From Microbacterium proteolyticum (GTDB lineage: Bacteria; Actinomycetota; Actinomycetes; Actinomycetales; Microbacteriaceae): a stretch of DNA of 64,000 bases. The notes below the pieces were generated by a model. That model saw nothing but the letters and a program-made list of their open reading frames with translations. It did not search any database and was not told where the DNA came from. Below, piece after piece: positions 40,546 to 50,189 of this stretch. Every line of letters begins with the position of its first letter. Position 1 is the first letter of the stretch. A program made the translations under genes and the position numbers. The stretch lies in the NCBI RefSeq assembly GCF_030818075.1, contig NZ_JAUSZZ010000001.1, positions 1,178,001 through 1,242,000 on the forward strand, in the 5' to 3' direction.

Positions 40546-40654
40546 GCGACCCCTTTCCTTCGGCAGACGTTCCGCCCATCTTCCCCGATCCGGAGCCGAA
40601 AACGCATCCTCGCGAGGGGCGAGGCGGCGCGGGCGTCGTGTGTAACGTGGCAGC

Positions 40655-41719
40655 GTGCACGCAGAGCGAACCGAGAACGACGGCGTCCTGGTCGGCGGGC
40701 GGGGCGGCCTCGGCCACCTCACGCTCAACCGGCCGAAGGCGATCAACGCGCTCGACCTCGACATGATCCGTGCGCTGCACCTCACCCTCGACCGGTGGGA
40801 GAGCGACACCGACGTCGATGTCGTGCTCCTCGACGGGGCGGGCGATCGCGGCTTCTGCGCCGGCGGCGACGTGCGCGCACTGCACGAGATGATCGTCGGC
40901 GGCCGGGTCGACGAGGTGCACGCGTTCTTCCGCGAGGAGTACGCCCTCGATCACCGCATCGCGACCTCGAAGAAGCCGATCGTCGCCATCGCCGACGGCG
41001 TGTGCATGGGCGGGGGGATCGGTCTGGCCGGCCACGCCGCGATCCGCATCGTCACCGAGCGTTCGCGCCTGGCGATGCCCGAGACGCGCATCGGCTTCAC
41101 CCCCGACGTCGGTGGATCCTGGCTGCTCGGTCGCGCCCCCGGTCGGATTGGCGAGTACCTCGCGCTCACGGGCGGAACGATGGATGCCAGTGACGCGCTG
41201 TACGCCGGCTTCGCCGACCACATGGTGCCGGTGGCCCACCTCGAGGCGCTGTACGAGGCGCTCGAGAACCGCGCCGATCCGTCCAGCCCGACCGAGCTCG
41301 TGCTGCTGTTCGACGAGACGCCGGAACCGTCGCGGCTGGAGACCGCGCGGGAGTGGATCGACGATGCGTTCTCGGCCGCTGACGTCCCCGGCATCCTGGA
41401 GCGCCTGCGTGCGCGTGACGAGGCCGAGGCCCGTGAGACGGCCGAGCTGCTGGCGGCATCCGCCCCGACGGCGCTGGCCGTGACGCTCGAGGCCGTGCGG
41501 CGGGCGCGCGAGCTGCCGTCGCTGCGGGCTGCGCTCGCGCAGGAGTACGGCCTCGTGCTCTGGTTCGCGTTCACGCAGCCCGACCTCGTCGAGGGGATCC
41601 GCGCGCAGCTCGTGGACAAGGATCGATCGCCGTCGTGGTCGCCCGCGCGGATCGAGGACCTCCCCGCCGACCGCGTCGCCGAGGCGTTCGCCTACGAACC
41701 CGAGCCGGCGCTGTGGTGA
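40655..41719 (+). CDS. 3-hydroxyisobutyryl-CoA hydrolase (enoyl-CoA hydratase family)
   Basis: 354 residues from the GTG at 40655. LGHLTLNRPKAINALDLDMI, then LLDGAGDRGFCAGGDVRALH and ADGVCMGGGIGLAGHAAIRI with MPETRIGFTPDVGGSWLLGR match the HIBYL-CoA hydrolase subgroup, which uses Glu in PETRIGF and Asp in the FTPDVGG motif. It takes part in valine degradation by releasing 3-hydroxyisobutyrate from its CoA ester. No other valine catabolic gene is nearby. Full length. Confidence 0.87.
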   Translation: MHAERTENDGVLVGGRGGLGHLTLNRPKAINALDLDMIRALHLTLDRWESDTDVDVVLLDGAGDRGFCAGGDVRALHEMIVGGRVDEVHAFFREEYALDHRIATSKKPIVAIADGVCMGGGIGLAGHAAIRIVTERSRLAMPETRIGFTPDVGGSWLLGRAPGRIGEYLALTGGTMDASDALYAGFADHMVPVAHLEALYEALENRADPSSPTELVLLFDETPEPSRLETAREWIDDAFSAADVPGILERLRARDEAEARETAELLAASAPTALAVTLEAVRRARELPSLRAALAQEYGLVLWFAFTQPDLVEGIRAQLVDKDRSPSWSPARIEDLPADRVAEAFAYEPEPALW

Positions 41720-41726
41720 CGGTGCC

Positions 41727-42549
41727 ATGACCTCGCCGCGGCGTCGCTGGTCGATCGGTCGAGCCCTCGACGGGTTCTTCTTCGTCTTCGGCGGCGTCGC
41801 CGCGATCTGGCTCGCCTACCTCAGCCTCACCGAGTCGTTCTCGCTCGGCTGGGGCGGGGTGCTCATGGCGATCGCGTTCTGGGTGCTGCTGGCCTACCTC
41901 GCACTGCCTCGCCTGCACCGCATCCTCACCGCCATCTACGTGCCCGACTACTTCATGGGCCGCACCCGCACCTCCGACGGTCTGCTCGGAGACCCGGTGA
42001 ACCTCGCGATGCGGGGGGCCGCGCGAGAACGTCGAAGCCGTCATGGCCGCGGCCGGATGGATCCCCGCCGATCCCGTGAGCCTGCGCTCGTCGTGGCGCA
42101 TCATCGCGTCGACCCTGCGGCGGCGGAGTTACCCGCGTGCTCCGGTGAGCCCGCTGTTCCTGTTCGGGCGGATGCAGGACCTCGCCTACCAGCAGGAGGT
42201 GGCGGGCTCCCCGGCGAAGCGGCATCACGTGCGCCTGTGGAAGTGTCCCGACGGGTGGCTGCTGCCCGGTGGGCGGCGGGTCGACTGGCTCGCCGCGGGC
42301 ACCTTCGATCGCGCGGTCGGTCTATCGCTGTTCACGCTGCAGGTGACCCACCGCATCGACGCCGACACCGACATCGAACGCGATCACATCGTCGGCACCG
42401 TCCGCGACCTCCCCGGCGTCGAGGTCGACGTCATCCGCGATTTCGCCACCGGGTACCACTCGCGAAACGGCGGCGGCGACACCATCACCACCGACGGCGA
42501 CCTGCCGATCATCGACGTGCGCGGGGTCAGGACGGGGGTGTCGTCGTGA
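41727..42549 (+). CDS. LssY C-terminal domain membrane protein, interrupted by a frameshift
   Basis: The N-terminal frame has two hydrophobic segments (RALDGFFFVFGGVAAIWLAY and GGVLMAIAFWVLLAYLALPR) and then RTSDGLLGDPVNLAM. At the G6 run 42013-42018 the frame changes; dropping one base gives AMRGPRENVEAVMAAAGWIP and restores the LssY_C domain: RSSWRIIASTLRRRSYP, PLFLFGRMQDLAYQ, KRHHVRLWKCPDG and LQVTHRIDADTDIERDHIVG. Corrected length about 273 residues. Function of LssY_C proteins is unknown. The extra G may be a sequencing error. Confidence 0.8.
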
Positions 42550-43139
42550 GGGAGGAGCGACGTCCCGAGAAGCGCCCGGCGTTCGAGCCGCCGCTCGATC
42601 CCCCCACGGCCGACCCTGCGATGCGCCGGCCGGTCTCGACGGTCGCGGGCAGCGTGCTCGTGCTGTTGCGCGCCGTCGCGGGGGCGTTGTGGGCGGTGAG
42701 CGTGGCGTTCTCGCTGCCGCCGTGGCTGCGGGCCGTCGCGGGCGCGGCGAGCGGAAACGCCGACGAGCCACTCGACCTGACCGTCAGTGACCTGGGCGTG
42801 GGGACGACGGTGTTCCTCGCCGTGCTCGGTGGCGTCTTCGTGGTGCAGGTGGTGTTCGGCATCCTGATCCTGTTCGGTGGCAACCTCGCGCGCGTGCTGG
42901 TGATGCTGCTGTCGGTCGCGTCGATCAGCGCGAACTTCGTGGGGTGGTGGGCGTACGGGCAGCAGATCACGGTCGGCACGACCCTGCTGACGTTGAGCCT
43001 CGACATCCTGGTGCTGCTGGCGCTGTCGAGTCGGGATGCCGCGGCCTACGCCCGGCGCGATGAGGGGCGCCGGCGGCGGGGCGTCATGCGAGCGCGTGAG
43101 GGTGCGACCAGAACAGGCGATGCGACGCGAACAGGGTGA
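42546..43139 (+). CDS. hypothetical membrane protein
   Basis: 197 residues from the GTG at 42546, which overlaps the LssY_C gene stop. Four hydrophobic segments (VAGSVLVLLRAVAGALWAVS, VGTTVFLAVLGGVFVVQVVF, ARVLVMLLSVASISANFV and TLLTLSLDILVLLALSS) follow a charged N-terminus. No family recognised. The last ~15 residues (REGATRTGDATRTG) are encoded by a GAACAGG-containing repeat, and GAACAGGG (43129-43136) pairs with CCCTGTTC (43173-43180), a possible terminator. Confidence 0.75.
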   Translation: MREERRPEKRPAFEPPLDPPTADPAMRRPVSTVAGSVLVLLRAVAGALWAVSVAFSLPPWLRAVAGAASGNADEPLDLTVSDLGVGTTVFLAVLGGVFVVQVVFGILILFGGNLARVLVMLLSVASISANFVGWWAYGQQITVGTTLLTLSLDILVLLALSSRDAAAYARRDEGRRRRGVMRAREGATRTGDATRTG

Positions 43140-43297
43140 TCCGGCGCGGAACGGCCTGTCCTGGTGGCATCCCCCTGTTCTCGTGTCGTCATGTCGTGGC
43201 GGGTCGGGTCGCTTCCCATCGCCTCGGGCCGCGCACAGCCACGGCGGGTTAGCCTGAGAGGCGCCGCGCACCCGGGCGGCAGAACGGAAGAACGTAC

Positions 43298-44224
43298 GTG
43301 TTCGACAGTCCCATGTCGTCCTCGGCATACGAGGTGCTCCGTGTCGCGGTCGACATCGACGACGAGGGCCTGCGCCGGGCGTATCGCCTGCGTCTGCGCG
43401 AGACGCATCCCGACACCGGCGGCGACGCCGCGCTGTTCGTCCAGGTGCAGCGTGCGTGGGAGCTCGTCGGAACGCCCGAAGCGCGCAGCGCCTATGACCG
43501 CGGCCGCGGAACGGCGCCGGGCGAATGGGGTGGAGCGGCCACGGCATCCGCCCCCTCCCGCCCGACCGACACGCGTCCGCGCGCGCGGGCGTACGGCCAC
43601 CCCGGCGGCTGGCGCCGCGAGCGCTACCTCGGACTCATCCGCGAGTGGGTGGGTCGCGGGGTCGACATCGCCGACCCGTACGACCCGGCGCTCGTGCGGT
43701 CGGCGCCGCCGGAGATCCGGCACATCCTCGCCGATGCGCTCGCCGAGGAGGAGACCGCCCGGCTCGTGTCCGAACTGGGCATGGGGTACACGGTGTGGCA
43801 CGACGTTTTCGCCGACCGTGACGGGCGCGACCCCGAGCAGAAGCTCGATCACCTCGTGCTCGGGCCCAGCGGGTTGTATGCGCTGCTGAGCGAGGACTTC
43901 GGCGGGCCGGTGGGGGTGCGCCGCGGTGAGATCACCGGGCCGAATATCATCGGTGCGCCGGTGACCGAGTTGGTGTCGCGCGCCCGCGTGATCGCCCGGG
44001 CAGCCGGGGTCCGCTTCAGCGGAGCCATGGTGGTGCTGCCCGACGACGCGATCCTGGATGCCGTCACGGAGCTCGGCAAAGTGCGTGGCACCCCCGTCGC
44101 CCTCGTCACTCGCAGCGCCCTGACGACCCTGTTGCGACGCGGCATCACAGGTGCGCGTGAGGTCGGCGGAACCGAGCTGTTCGACATCCGCACGCGGCTG
44201 CAGCAGCGCGTGCGCCACGTCTGA
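43298..44224 (+). CDS. J-domain protein
   Basis: 308 residues from the GTG at 43298; ATG 43313 is an alternative. Residues 8-68 form a J domain (AYEVLRVAVDIDDEGLRRAY then LRLRETHPDTGGDAALFVQV); the HPD motif needed to stimulate DnaK ATPase is intact. A Pro/Arg-rich linker and a ~200-residue C-terminal domain follow, with DHLVLGPSGLYALLSEDFGG and GVRFSGAMVVLPDD, which resemble the nuclease-related (NERD-like) fold. This architecture occurs in Microbacteriaceae; the client is unknown. Not linked to dnaK or grpE here. Confidence 0.85.
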   Translation: MFDSPMSSSAYEVLRVAVDIDDEGLRRAYRLRLRETHPDTGGDAALFVQVQRAWELVGTPEARSAYDRGRGTAPGEWGGAATASAPSRPTDTRPRARAYGHPGGWRRERYLGLIREWVGRGVDIADPYDPALVRSAPPEIRHILADALAEEETARLVSELGMGYTVWHDVFADRDGRDPEQKLDHLVLGPSGLYALLSEDFGGPVGVRRGEITGPNIIGAPVTELVSRARVIARAAGVRFSGAMVVLPDDAILDAVTELGKVRGTPVALVTRSALTTLLRRGITGAREVGGTELFDIRTRLQQRVRHV

Positions 44225-44302
44225 CCCAGGAGGCAGGACGGGGCGTCTCGCTGACCCTCTCGTCGTCGCTCTGCTCGGTGAGTTCTGCGCCGGTCCCGGG
44301 GA

Positions 44303-45271
44303 TCATGCCCGGCGGTACCATCCGCGCGGCAGGTCATCCAGCGCCCGATCGAGCGGAACGGTGAGGCCGAGCGGTCGCCCGTGTCGGCGGGTCACCGCGT
44401 TGAGGGCGCGAATCCGCTCGAGGGCGATCGCGGTCGAACCCTGCGTGACGACATCGCCCCAGACGCTCCGCCCGGCCATGTAACCGCTGGCGCCGGCGCG
44501 GCAGGCGATCTCCACCTGCACGAGGAAGGCGTCGAAAGAGACCCCTGCCGACAGGATCACCCAGGGAACCGTGATCGCGGCGTCGAGGCGCCGGCAGACC
44601 TCCTCCGCGGCAGCCCGGTCGTCCGCCGTGGCGACGGAGCCGGGGAACTCCACCTTCAGGACATCGCAGCCGAGCGCTGTCACCTCCGAAGCGGAGGCGA
44701 CGATGCCCTCCGCCCGCGCCGTGAGCCAGGCAGGGTCGGCCGTGTCTTCGCCCTGCACGGCGTACCAGATCGGCTCGACGATGAGGGGGATGCCCGCCGC
44801 GGCGGCGGCGCGGTGCGTCGCTGTGAGCAGTGATCGCTGCGCGGACGCGACGGTCGGGTCGAGGTCGGGGCGGTAGAACCAGAGGAACTTCAGGGCATCC
44901 GCCCCTGCGGCGGCCGCGTCGGCGGGTGTCCACCCCTCACGGAGGATCGATCCCCGGGGCCCGTCGGGGAACTCGTAGTTCTCCGCCTCCAGGCTCGCCA
45001 CGATTCCGACGTGCGGGGGAACCGCCCCGCTCGCGACCAGGTGGCCGATGCCGTAGTCGGGGTCCAGGAGCACGGCGGAGACCTCGCCCGCGACCGCGCG
45101 GACGACTGCCTCCTTCGCTTCGACGATCTCTGCATACGGCACACTGCCCACCGGGCCGAGCAGGATTTCGAACTCCGCGAGATGGTCGACCGCGCAGACC
45201 AGGACGAAGCCGTCGGAATCGGCGATCCGCTGGAGGGAGCGGGTGATTCCCGGGTGGGTGGGCTGCGTCAT
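44303..45271 (-). CDS. LacD/YihT-like class I aldolase
   Basis: 322 residues, start MTQPTHPGITRSLQRIADSD at ATG 45271. VLVCAVDHLAEFEILLGPVG near the N-terminus, ADALKFLWFYRPDLDPTV, PLIVEPIWYAVQ and DVLKVEFPGSVA, where the Lys is the expected Schiff-base residue, match tagatose-1,6-bisphosphate aldolases (LacD) and the sulfolactaldehyde aldolase YihT. It cleaves a ketose phosphate to two smaller pieces. Divergent from the dehydrogenase-kinase-transporter operon, so probably part of the same catabolic pathway and under the same regulator. Confidence 0.85.
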   Translation of the reverse strand: MTQPTHPGITRSLQRIADSDGFVLVCAVDHLAEFEILLGPVGSVPYAEIVEAKEAVVRAVAGEVSAVLLDPDYGIGHLVASGAVPPHVGIVASLEAENYEFPDGPRGSILREGWTPADAAAAGADALKFLWFYRPDLDPTVASAQRSLLTATHRAAAAAGIPLIVEPIWYAVQGEDTADPAWLTARAEGIVASASEVTALGCDVLKVEFPGSVATADDRAAAEEVCRRLDAAITVPWVILSAGVSFDAFLVQVEIACRAGASGYMAGRSVWGDVVTQGSTAIALERIRALNAVTRRHGRPLGLTVPLDRALDDLPRGWYRRA

Positions 45272-45323
45272 GGTGTTCTCGCTTTCGTCTTCGAATGTGA
45301 GATCGAGCATATTGAGTGGTGGT

Positions 45324-45344
45324 TATAACAGCAAACGTGTTATA
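45324..45344. promoter_or_regulatory. perfect 7-7-7 palindrome, probable operator
   Basis: TATAACA (45324-45330), seven bases (GCAAACG), TGTTATA (45338-45344). It is an A/T-rich island in a GC-rich region, between the divergent aldolase and dehydrogenase genes, and overlaps candidate -10 sequences (TATATT). DeoR regulators bind such sites, and a DeoR gene closes the operon at 53186. No second copy was seen before the ABC genes or the regulator. Confidence 0.65.
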
Positions 45345-45395
45345 TATTTCGTGTGGCGACCACGTGGGTGTGGTCGCGGAGGACGAAGGAGCCAC

Positions 45396-47051
45396 ATGCA
45401 CGAGCACGCAGCCGACCGGGGAGCTTTGTTCTCCGCTGCGCAAGAAGGCACGTTCGATCTGCTGGTCATCGGCGGTGGCGTGAACGGACTCGCCACCGCG
45501 TGGGATGCAGCGCTGCGGGGCCTGAGCGTCGCCATCGTCGAGAAGGACGACTGGGGCAGCGGCACGTCGTCATGGTCGTCCCGACTCGTTCACGGGGGAC
45601 TGAAGTACCTCGAGCACCTCGAGTTCGGCCTCGTCTACGAATCCCTCCGCGACAGGGAGTGGCTCTTGAACGCCGCGCCGCATCTCGTCCGGCCGCTCGC
45701 GTTCATCATGCCCTTCTACCGAACCAACCAGAACGGGCCCGTGATCCTTCGCTTGGGGATGTTCCTCTACGACGTGCTCTCGGTGGGCAAGTCCGTCCCG
45801 AATCACCGCATCCTCTCGCGGGCGAAGACGATCGAGCGCGAACCCGGGATCATCCGCACAGGTCTCCTCGGATCCGGCGTGTACTACGACGCCCAGGTCG
45901 CCTATGCCGAACGACTCTGCGTGGAGCTGATGCTGGCGGCCACTGCGGCCGGCGCCCGCGCCGCGAACTACACGCGGGCGGAATCGTTCCTGTACGAGGA
46001 CGGGCGGGTCACAGGAGCGCGCGTGCGCGATCGGGAGACCGATCGCACCTTCGACATCCGCGCGGGGGTGACCGTGAACGCCGCCGGGCCGTGGATCGAC
46101 GAGGTGCTCGCCGGCACGCCGATGGGTTCCACCCGCTTGAACGGCGGGACCAAAGGCACCCATCTCGTCGTCGACCGCTTTCCGGGTGCTCCGACCGACG
46201 AGTGCGTCTACTACGAAGCGCGGACGGACGGTCGTCAGGTGCTCGTCATCCCGTGGCTGGATCGGTGCCTCATCGGAAGCACCGACAAGCGGTTCGAAGG
46301 CGACCTCGATCGAGCGATGCCGGACGACGAGGAGATCGACTACATCCTGACCGAGACCAACACCGTCTTCCCGGACGCCGAGCTCACGCGCGACAGCGTC
46401 GCCTTCGCGTACACGGGCGTGCGCCCGCTGCCGTACAAGCCTGACGGCGCGGAGGGCACGATCACGCGCAAGCACATCGTGAAGGACCACGCGCCCGAGC
46501 ACCCGGGACTGATCACGCTGATCGGCGGCAAGCTGACGACCTTCCGAACCCTCGGAGAACATGCCACCGATGCCGTCATGAAGCGGCTCGGCCGTACGGG
46601 ACGCTCCCGCACGCGCACCGTGCCGCTGCCCGGTGCGGCTCAGACGCCGCGACAGGCGCGGGCGGCGATCCATCGGCGGGCACCTTTCCTCGCCAGCGCC
46701 GAGGTCGACCGGCTGGTGGATGTCTACGGGTCCCGCGCCGAGCGGGTGATCGATCTCGTCGGCGAGAACCGAAGGGGAGGGGATGCTGTTCTGCTCGCGG
46801 AGGTCGAGCTGGCGGTGAGAGAGGAACAGGCGGTCCACCTGCGCGATGTCCTCGCTCGGCGCACGATGCTCGGCTTGGACAACGACCTGGGCGTACCGCT
46901 GCTCGATGGCATCGCGGACCACATGGCCAGGCTGTCGGGGTGGGACGGTCAGCGCCGCGCCGCGGAGATCGAGCAGTACCACTCGTACATCGAACGACTG
47001 ATCAACACGGAGAGAGGTGAACGCATTGGAGCGTTTACTGCTGGGAATTGA
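45396..47051 (+). CDS. GlpD-family FAD-dependent polyol-phosphate dehydrogenase
   Basis: 551 residues, start MHEHAADRGALFSAAQEGTF at ATG 45396 with GACGAAGGAG upstream. FAD fold LLVIGGGVNGLATAWDAALR, then GTSSWSSRLVHGGLKYLEHL, LIGSTDKRFEGDLD and the glycerol-3-phosphate dehydrogenase signature PGLITLIGGKLTTFRTLGEH, with a C-terminal domain of about 130 residues. GlpD oxidises glycerol-3-phosphate; relatives such as EryB oxidise erythritol phosphate. Next to an FGGY kinase and a sugar ABC importer rather than glpF, it more likely serves a polyol other than glycerol. It overlaps the kinase gene by 35 bp. Confidence 0.87.
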   Translation: MHEHAADRGALFSAAQEGTFDLLVIGGGVNGLATAWDAALRGLSVAIVEKDDWGSGTSSWSSRLVHGGLKYLEHLEFGLVYESLRDREWLLNAAPHLVRPLAFIMPFYRTNQNGPVILRLGMFLYDVLSVGKSVPNHRILSRAKTIEREPGIIRTGLLGSGVYYDAQVAYAERLCVELMLAATAAGARAANYTRAESFLYEDGRVTGARVRDRETDRTFDIRAGVTVNAAGPWIDEVLAGTPMGSTRLNGGTKGTHLVVDRFPGAPTDECVYYEARTDGRQVLVIPWLDRCLIGSTDKRFEGDLDRAMPDDEEIDYILTETNTVFPDAELTRDSVAFAYTGVRPLPYKPDGAEGTITRKHIVKDHAPEHPGLITLIGGKLTTFRTLGEHATDAVMKRLGRTGRSRTRTVPLPGAAQTPRQARAAIHRRAPFLASAEVDRLVDVYGSRAERVIDLVGENRRGGDAVLLAEVELAVREEQAVHLRDVLARRTMLGLDNDLGVPLLDGIADHMARLSGWDGQRRAAEIEQYHSYIERLINTERGERIGAFTAGN

Positions 47052-48528
47052 CGCCGGCCTGACCGTCACGAAGTCGGTCATCTTCGACGAACACGGCGTG
47101 CAGGTGGGCGTAGCCACGCGGCGCGTGGCGTCGCACAGCCCGCAGCCGAATTTCGTCGAGCGCGACCAGGACGCGGTATGGGCAGCGATCGTCGCCACCG
47201 TTCGTGACGTCGTGGTCCGCACCGGCGTGGACGTCGAAGACATCGTGGCGGTCGGTGTGACCGCGCACGGGGACGGCCTCTACCTCGTCGACGAAGCGGG
47301 GTTGCCGGTGGCCCCCGGGATCCTCTCGCTCGACACCCGCGCCCGCGATGTCGTGGAGCGCTGGCGGGAGGACGGGACCTTCGAACGGGCGCTCGCGTCG
47401 AGCGGTCAGACGCCGTTCGCGTCGACCCCGGCATCACTGCTGCGCTGGTTCGTCGAGAACGCCCCGGAGACCCTTGCTCGCGCACGATACGCCTTGACCT
47501 GCAAAGACGCGATGAAGGCGAGGATCACCGGATCGGTCTCGACCGACCGTACCGAGGCCAGTCTCTCCTTCGTCGATCCCCGCACGCAGCGATACAGCGC
47601 GGACATCCTCGCCACGTACGGGCTGGCCGAGTGGGAGTCGCTCCTGCCGCCCCTGATCGACTCGTCCGCGGTCGCCGGAGCAGTCACCGAAGACGCGGCG
47701 CGCCGACTCGGACTGCGCCCGGGGACGCCCGTCGTGGCCGGAGCGCATGACGTCGACTGTTCGGCGATCGGCTCGGGGGCCGTGCGTCCGGGGCAGATGT
47801 CGCTCATCGCCGGCACGTACTCGATCAACCAGGCGATCTCTTCGACGCCGCGCACGAGCGAGCGGTGGTACGCGCGAAGCTTCGTCGTTCCCGACATCTG
47901 GATCCATCAGGCCGTGTCGCCGTCCAGCGCGACGAACATGGAGTGGTTCGTCCGAGAGGTCGCGGCACCCGTGAGGGGCGACGCCGGAGGGACGGACGCG
48001 TTCGCGTTCGTCGAGGAGGAGGTCGCCGCGATCGCCGGCGATCCGGACGACGTCATCTATCTTCCGTTCCTCTACGGCTCTCCCCTCGCGGACCGCACCT
48101 CGGGAACCTTCCTGGGCCTGCGCGGATGGCACCGGCGGGGGCACCTCCTTCGAGCGGTGATGCAAGGAGTGGTCTACAACCACCGGTGGCACGTCGACGA
48201 TCTGCTGACCTCCTTTGACGTGGAGAGCATCCACCTCACCGGTGGCGCCTCCAACAGCGGACGTTGGTGTCAGATGTTCGCCGACGCCCTCGCGCGCGAG
48301 GTTCGGGTGGCTCCCACGCCGGAGGCGGGTGCCCTCGGGGTCTGCATGCTCGCGGGTATCGGCGTGGGCGTCTACGCCGACCTCGACGACGCCGTCGAGC
48401 GCGCGGGCGGAGTGCCGGCGGTGTACAGCCCCGACCCCGACGGCGTGGCAGCGCACGCGGAGAACTACGCCCGCTACCGGCGAACGGTCGAGGCAATGCG
48501 TCCGGTCTGGTCTGCCATCCACCGCTGA
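47017..48528 (+). CDS. FGGY-family carbohydrate kinase
   Basis: 503 residues if it starts at GTG 47017; a TTG at 47026 has AGGTGA five bases upstream and may be the real start (LERLLLGIDAGLTVTKSVIF). N-terminal phosphate-binding motif GIDAGLTVTKSV; the FGGY-type C-terminal signature GVVYNHRWHVDDLLTSF with VESIHLTGGASNSGRWCQMF is clear. VGVTAHGDGLYLVDEAGLPV and CKDAMKARITG fit kinases acting on polyols, for example erythritol kinase. Together with the GlpD-like enzyme it suggests phosphorylation of a polyol then oxidation to a ketose phosphate. The substrate is not known. Confidence 0.85.
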   Translation: MNALERLLLGIDAGLTVTKSVIFDEHGVQVGVATRRVASHSPQPNFVERDQDAVWAAIVATVRDVVVRTGVDVEDIVAVGVTAHGDGLYLVDEAGLPVAPGILSLDTRARDVVERWREDGTFERALASSGQTPFASTPASLLRWFVENAPETLARARYALTCKDAMKARITGSVSTDRTEASLSFVDPRTQRYSADILATYGLAEWESLLPPLIDSSAVAGAVTEDAARRLGLRPGTPVVAGAHDVDCSAIGSGAVRPGQMSLIAGTYSINQAISSTPRTSERWYARSFVVPDIWIHQAVSPSSATNMEWFVREVAAPVRGDAGGTDAFAFVEEEVAAIAGDPDDVIYLPFLYGSPLADRTSGTFLGLRGWHRRGHLLRAVMQGVVYNHRWHVDDLLTSFDVESIHLTGGASNSGRWCQMFADALAREVRVAPTPEAGALGVCMLAGIGVGVYADLDDAVERAGGVPAVYSPDPDGVAAHAENYARYRRTVEAMRPVWSAIHR

Positions 48529-48647
48529 GGCCGACCGTCGACGCGACGGGCACGCCGACCGTTCCTCCCACCGATCCCGGTGCCGATCACATTTGACGCA
48601 CCGATCTCCGCATCGCTCACATCGAATCCAGAGAAGGAGTTAGACCG

Positions 48648-50189
48648 ATGTCCCTCTCCCAGCCGTCCCCATCGCGCGCCGCGTTCGCCTGTCGCGCGAT
48701 CTCCAAGGGCTTCGGCGGCATCCCCGTTCTCAAGTCCATCGACCTCGACCTCGCACCCGGCGAGGTCGTCGCGCTCGCCGGCGAGAACGGCGCCGGCAAG
48801 TCGACACTGCTGAAGATCATCGCGGGTCAGGTGCGCCCGGATGCCGGGGAGCTCACCCTGTTCGGCGAGAGCATCGGCCGGTACAGCTCAGGGGTCGCTC
48901 ACCGTCATGGCGTGTCGATCGTGCCCCAGGAGCTCGCCCCGGTCCCCGACCTCGCCGTGTACGAGAACATTTTCCTCGGTCGGGAATTGCGCACGCGCCT
49001 CGGCACGATCGACCGCGCGGCGGAACGGCGAGAAGCACGACGGATGCTCCTCGACTTCGACGTCGACATCGATCCGGTCCTCCCCATGCGCAAGCTGACC
49101 GTCGCGGTGCAGCAGATCGTGGAGATCATCAAGAACACCTCGTCGGGTTGCAAGGTGCTCTTGCTCGACGAGCCCACCTCCGCGATCTCGACACGCGAGG
49201 TCGAGCGGTTCTACCGGATCGTGGACCGGCTGCGCGATGCCGGGGTGGCGATCGTCTACACGACGCACAAGATGGAGGAGATCCGCCGCTTGGCAGACCG
49301 CGTCATCGTGCTGCGCGACGGCCGATTGATCGCGGACGCACGAGCCGCGGACATCACCGACGACCAGATCGTCACCGCCATGATCGGCCGTGAGTTGGAG
49401 GCGCTCTTCCCCGAGAAGGCGACGGTCTCCTCCTCGGTTCGACCGGCGCTGTCGGTCCGGAGTATCCGCGTAGAAGGCTTCGACGCCGACGTCTCCCTCG
49501 ACGTGCGCCCGGGCGAGATCGTCGCCCTGGCGGGCCTGATCGGGGCAGGACGCACCGAGTTGTTGGAGGCGCTGTTCGGATCACGCCGACGCGACGGCGG
49601 CCGCGTCGAGGTCGGCGGGGCGGTTCTCGCCGATGGACATCCGCGCGGCGCCATCGCGGCGGGCGTGGGTTTCGTCCCCGAGGACCGCAAGAACGCGGGA
49701 CTGGTGCTGTCGATGAGCATTCTCGAGAACGGCATGCTTCCCCATCTCGACGGGTTCTCCACGGCCGGCTGGCTGAACCGCACCCGCGCCACCGCAACCC
49801 TCGGTGAGGTCGTGGACAGCCTGAACCTCAAACGATCAAGTCTCGGGCAGAGCGTGGGCACTCTGTCGGGCGGCAATCAACAGAAGGTGGTCCTGGGCCG
49901 CTGGTTGACCCATCCGCTGACCGTGATGCTGCTCGATGAGCCGACCCGCGGCGTCGATGTCGGTGCGCGCAGCGAGATCTACCGCATCGTCGCCGAGCTC
50001 GCCGCCCGAGGTGTCGCCGTCCTCATGGCATCGTCCGACATGGCCGAGGTCATCGGTCTCGCCCACCGCGTCGTCGTTCTACGCGAGGGGGGCGTCGTCG
50101 GCGAACTGGATTCGACACAGCTCGGCCCCCACGCCCAAGACCTCATCTTCCGGCTCGCTGCCGGCCTGCAGACAGGAACCCGCGCATGA
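48648..50189 (+). CDS. ribose-type ABC transporter, double ATP-binding subunit
   Basis: 513 residues with two ATPase domains, as in RbsA. Domain 1: Walker A GENGAGKSTLLKIIAG, Walker B LLLDEPTSAISTREVERFY. Domain 2: ALAGLIGAGRTELLEALFGS with a degenerate Walker A, signature TLSGGNQQKVVLGRWL and Walker B LLDEPTRGVDVGARSEIY. Powers uptake through the permease 50186-51199. Start ATG 48648 follows GAGAAGGAG. There is a 119-bp gap after the kinase gene with no palindrome seen. Confidence 0.92.
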   Translation: MSLSQPSPSRAAFACRAISKGFGGIPVLKSIDLDLAPGEVVALAGENGAGKSTLLKIIAGQVRPDAGELTLFGESIGRYSSGVAHRHGVSIVPQELAPVPDLAVYENIFLGRELRTRLGTIDRAAERREARRMLLDFDVDIDPVLPMRKLTVAVQQIVEIIKNTSSGCKVLLLDEPTSAISTREVERFYRIVDRLRDAGVAIVYTTHKMEEIRRLADRVIVLRDGRLIADARAADITDDQIVTAMIGRELEALFPEKATVSSSVRPALSVRSIRVEGFDADVSLDVRPGEIVALAGLIGAGRTELLEALFGSRRRDGGRVEVGGAVLADGHPRGAIAAGVGFVPEDRKNAGLVLSMSILENGMLPHLDGFSTAGWLNRTRATATLGEVVDSLNLKRSSLGQSVGTLSGGNQQKVVLGRWLTHPLTVMLLDEPTRGVDVGARSEIYRIVAELAARGVAVLMASSDMAEVIGLAHRVVVLREGGVVGELDSTQLGPHAQDLIFRLAAGLQTGTRA

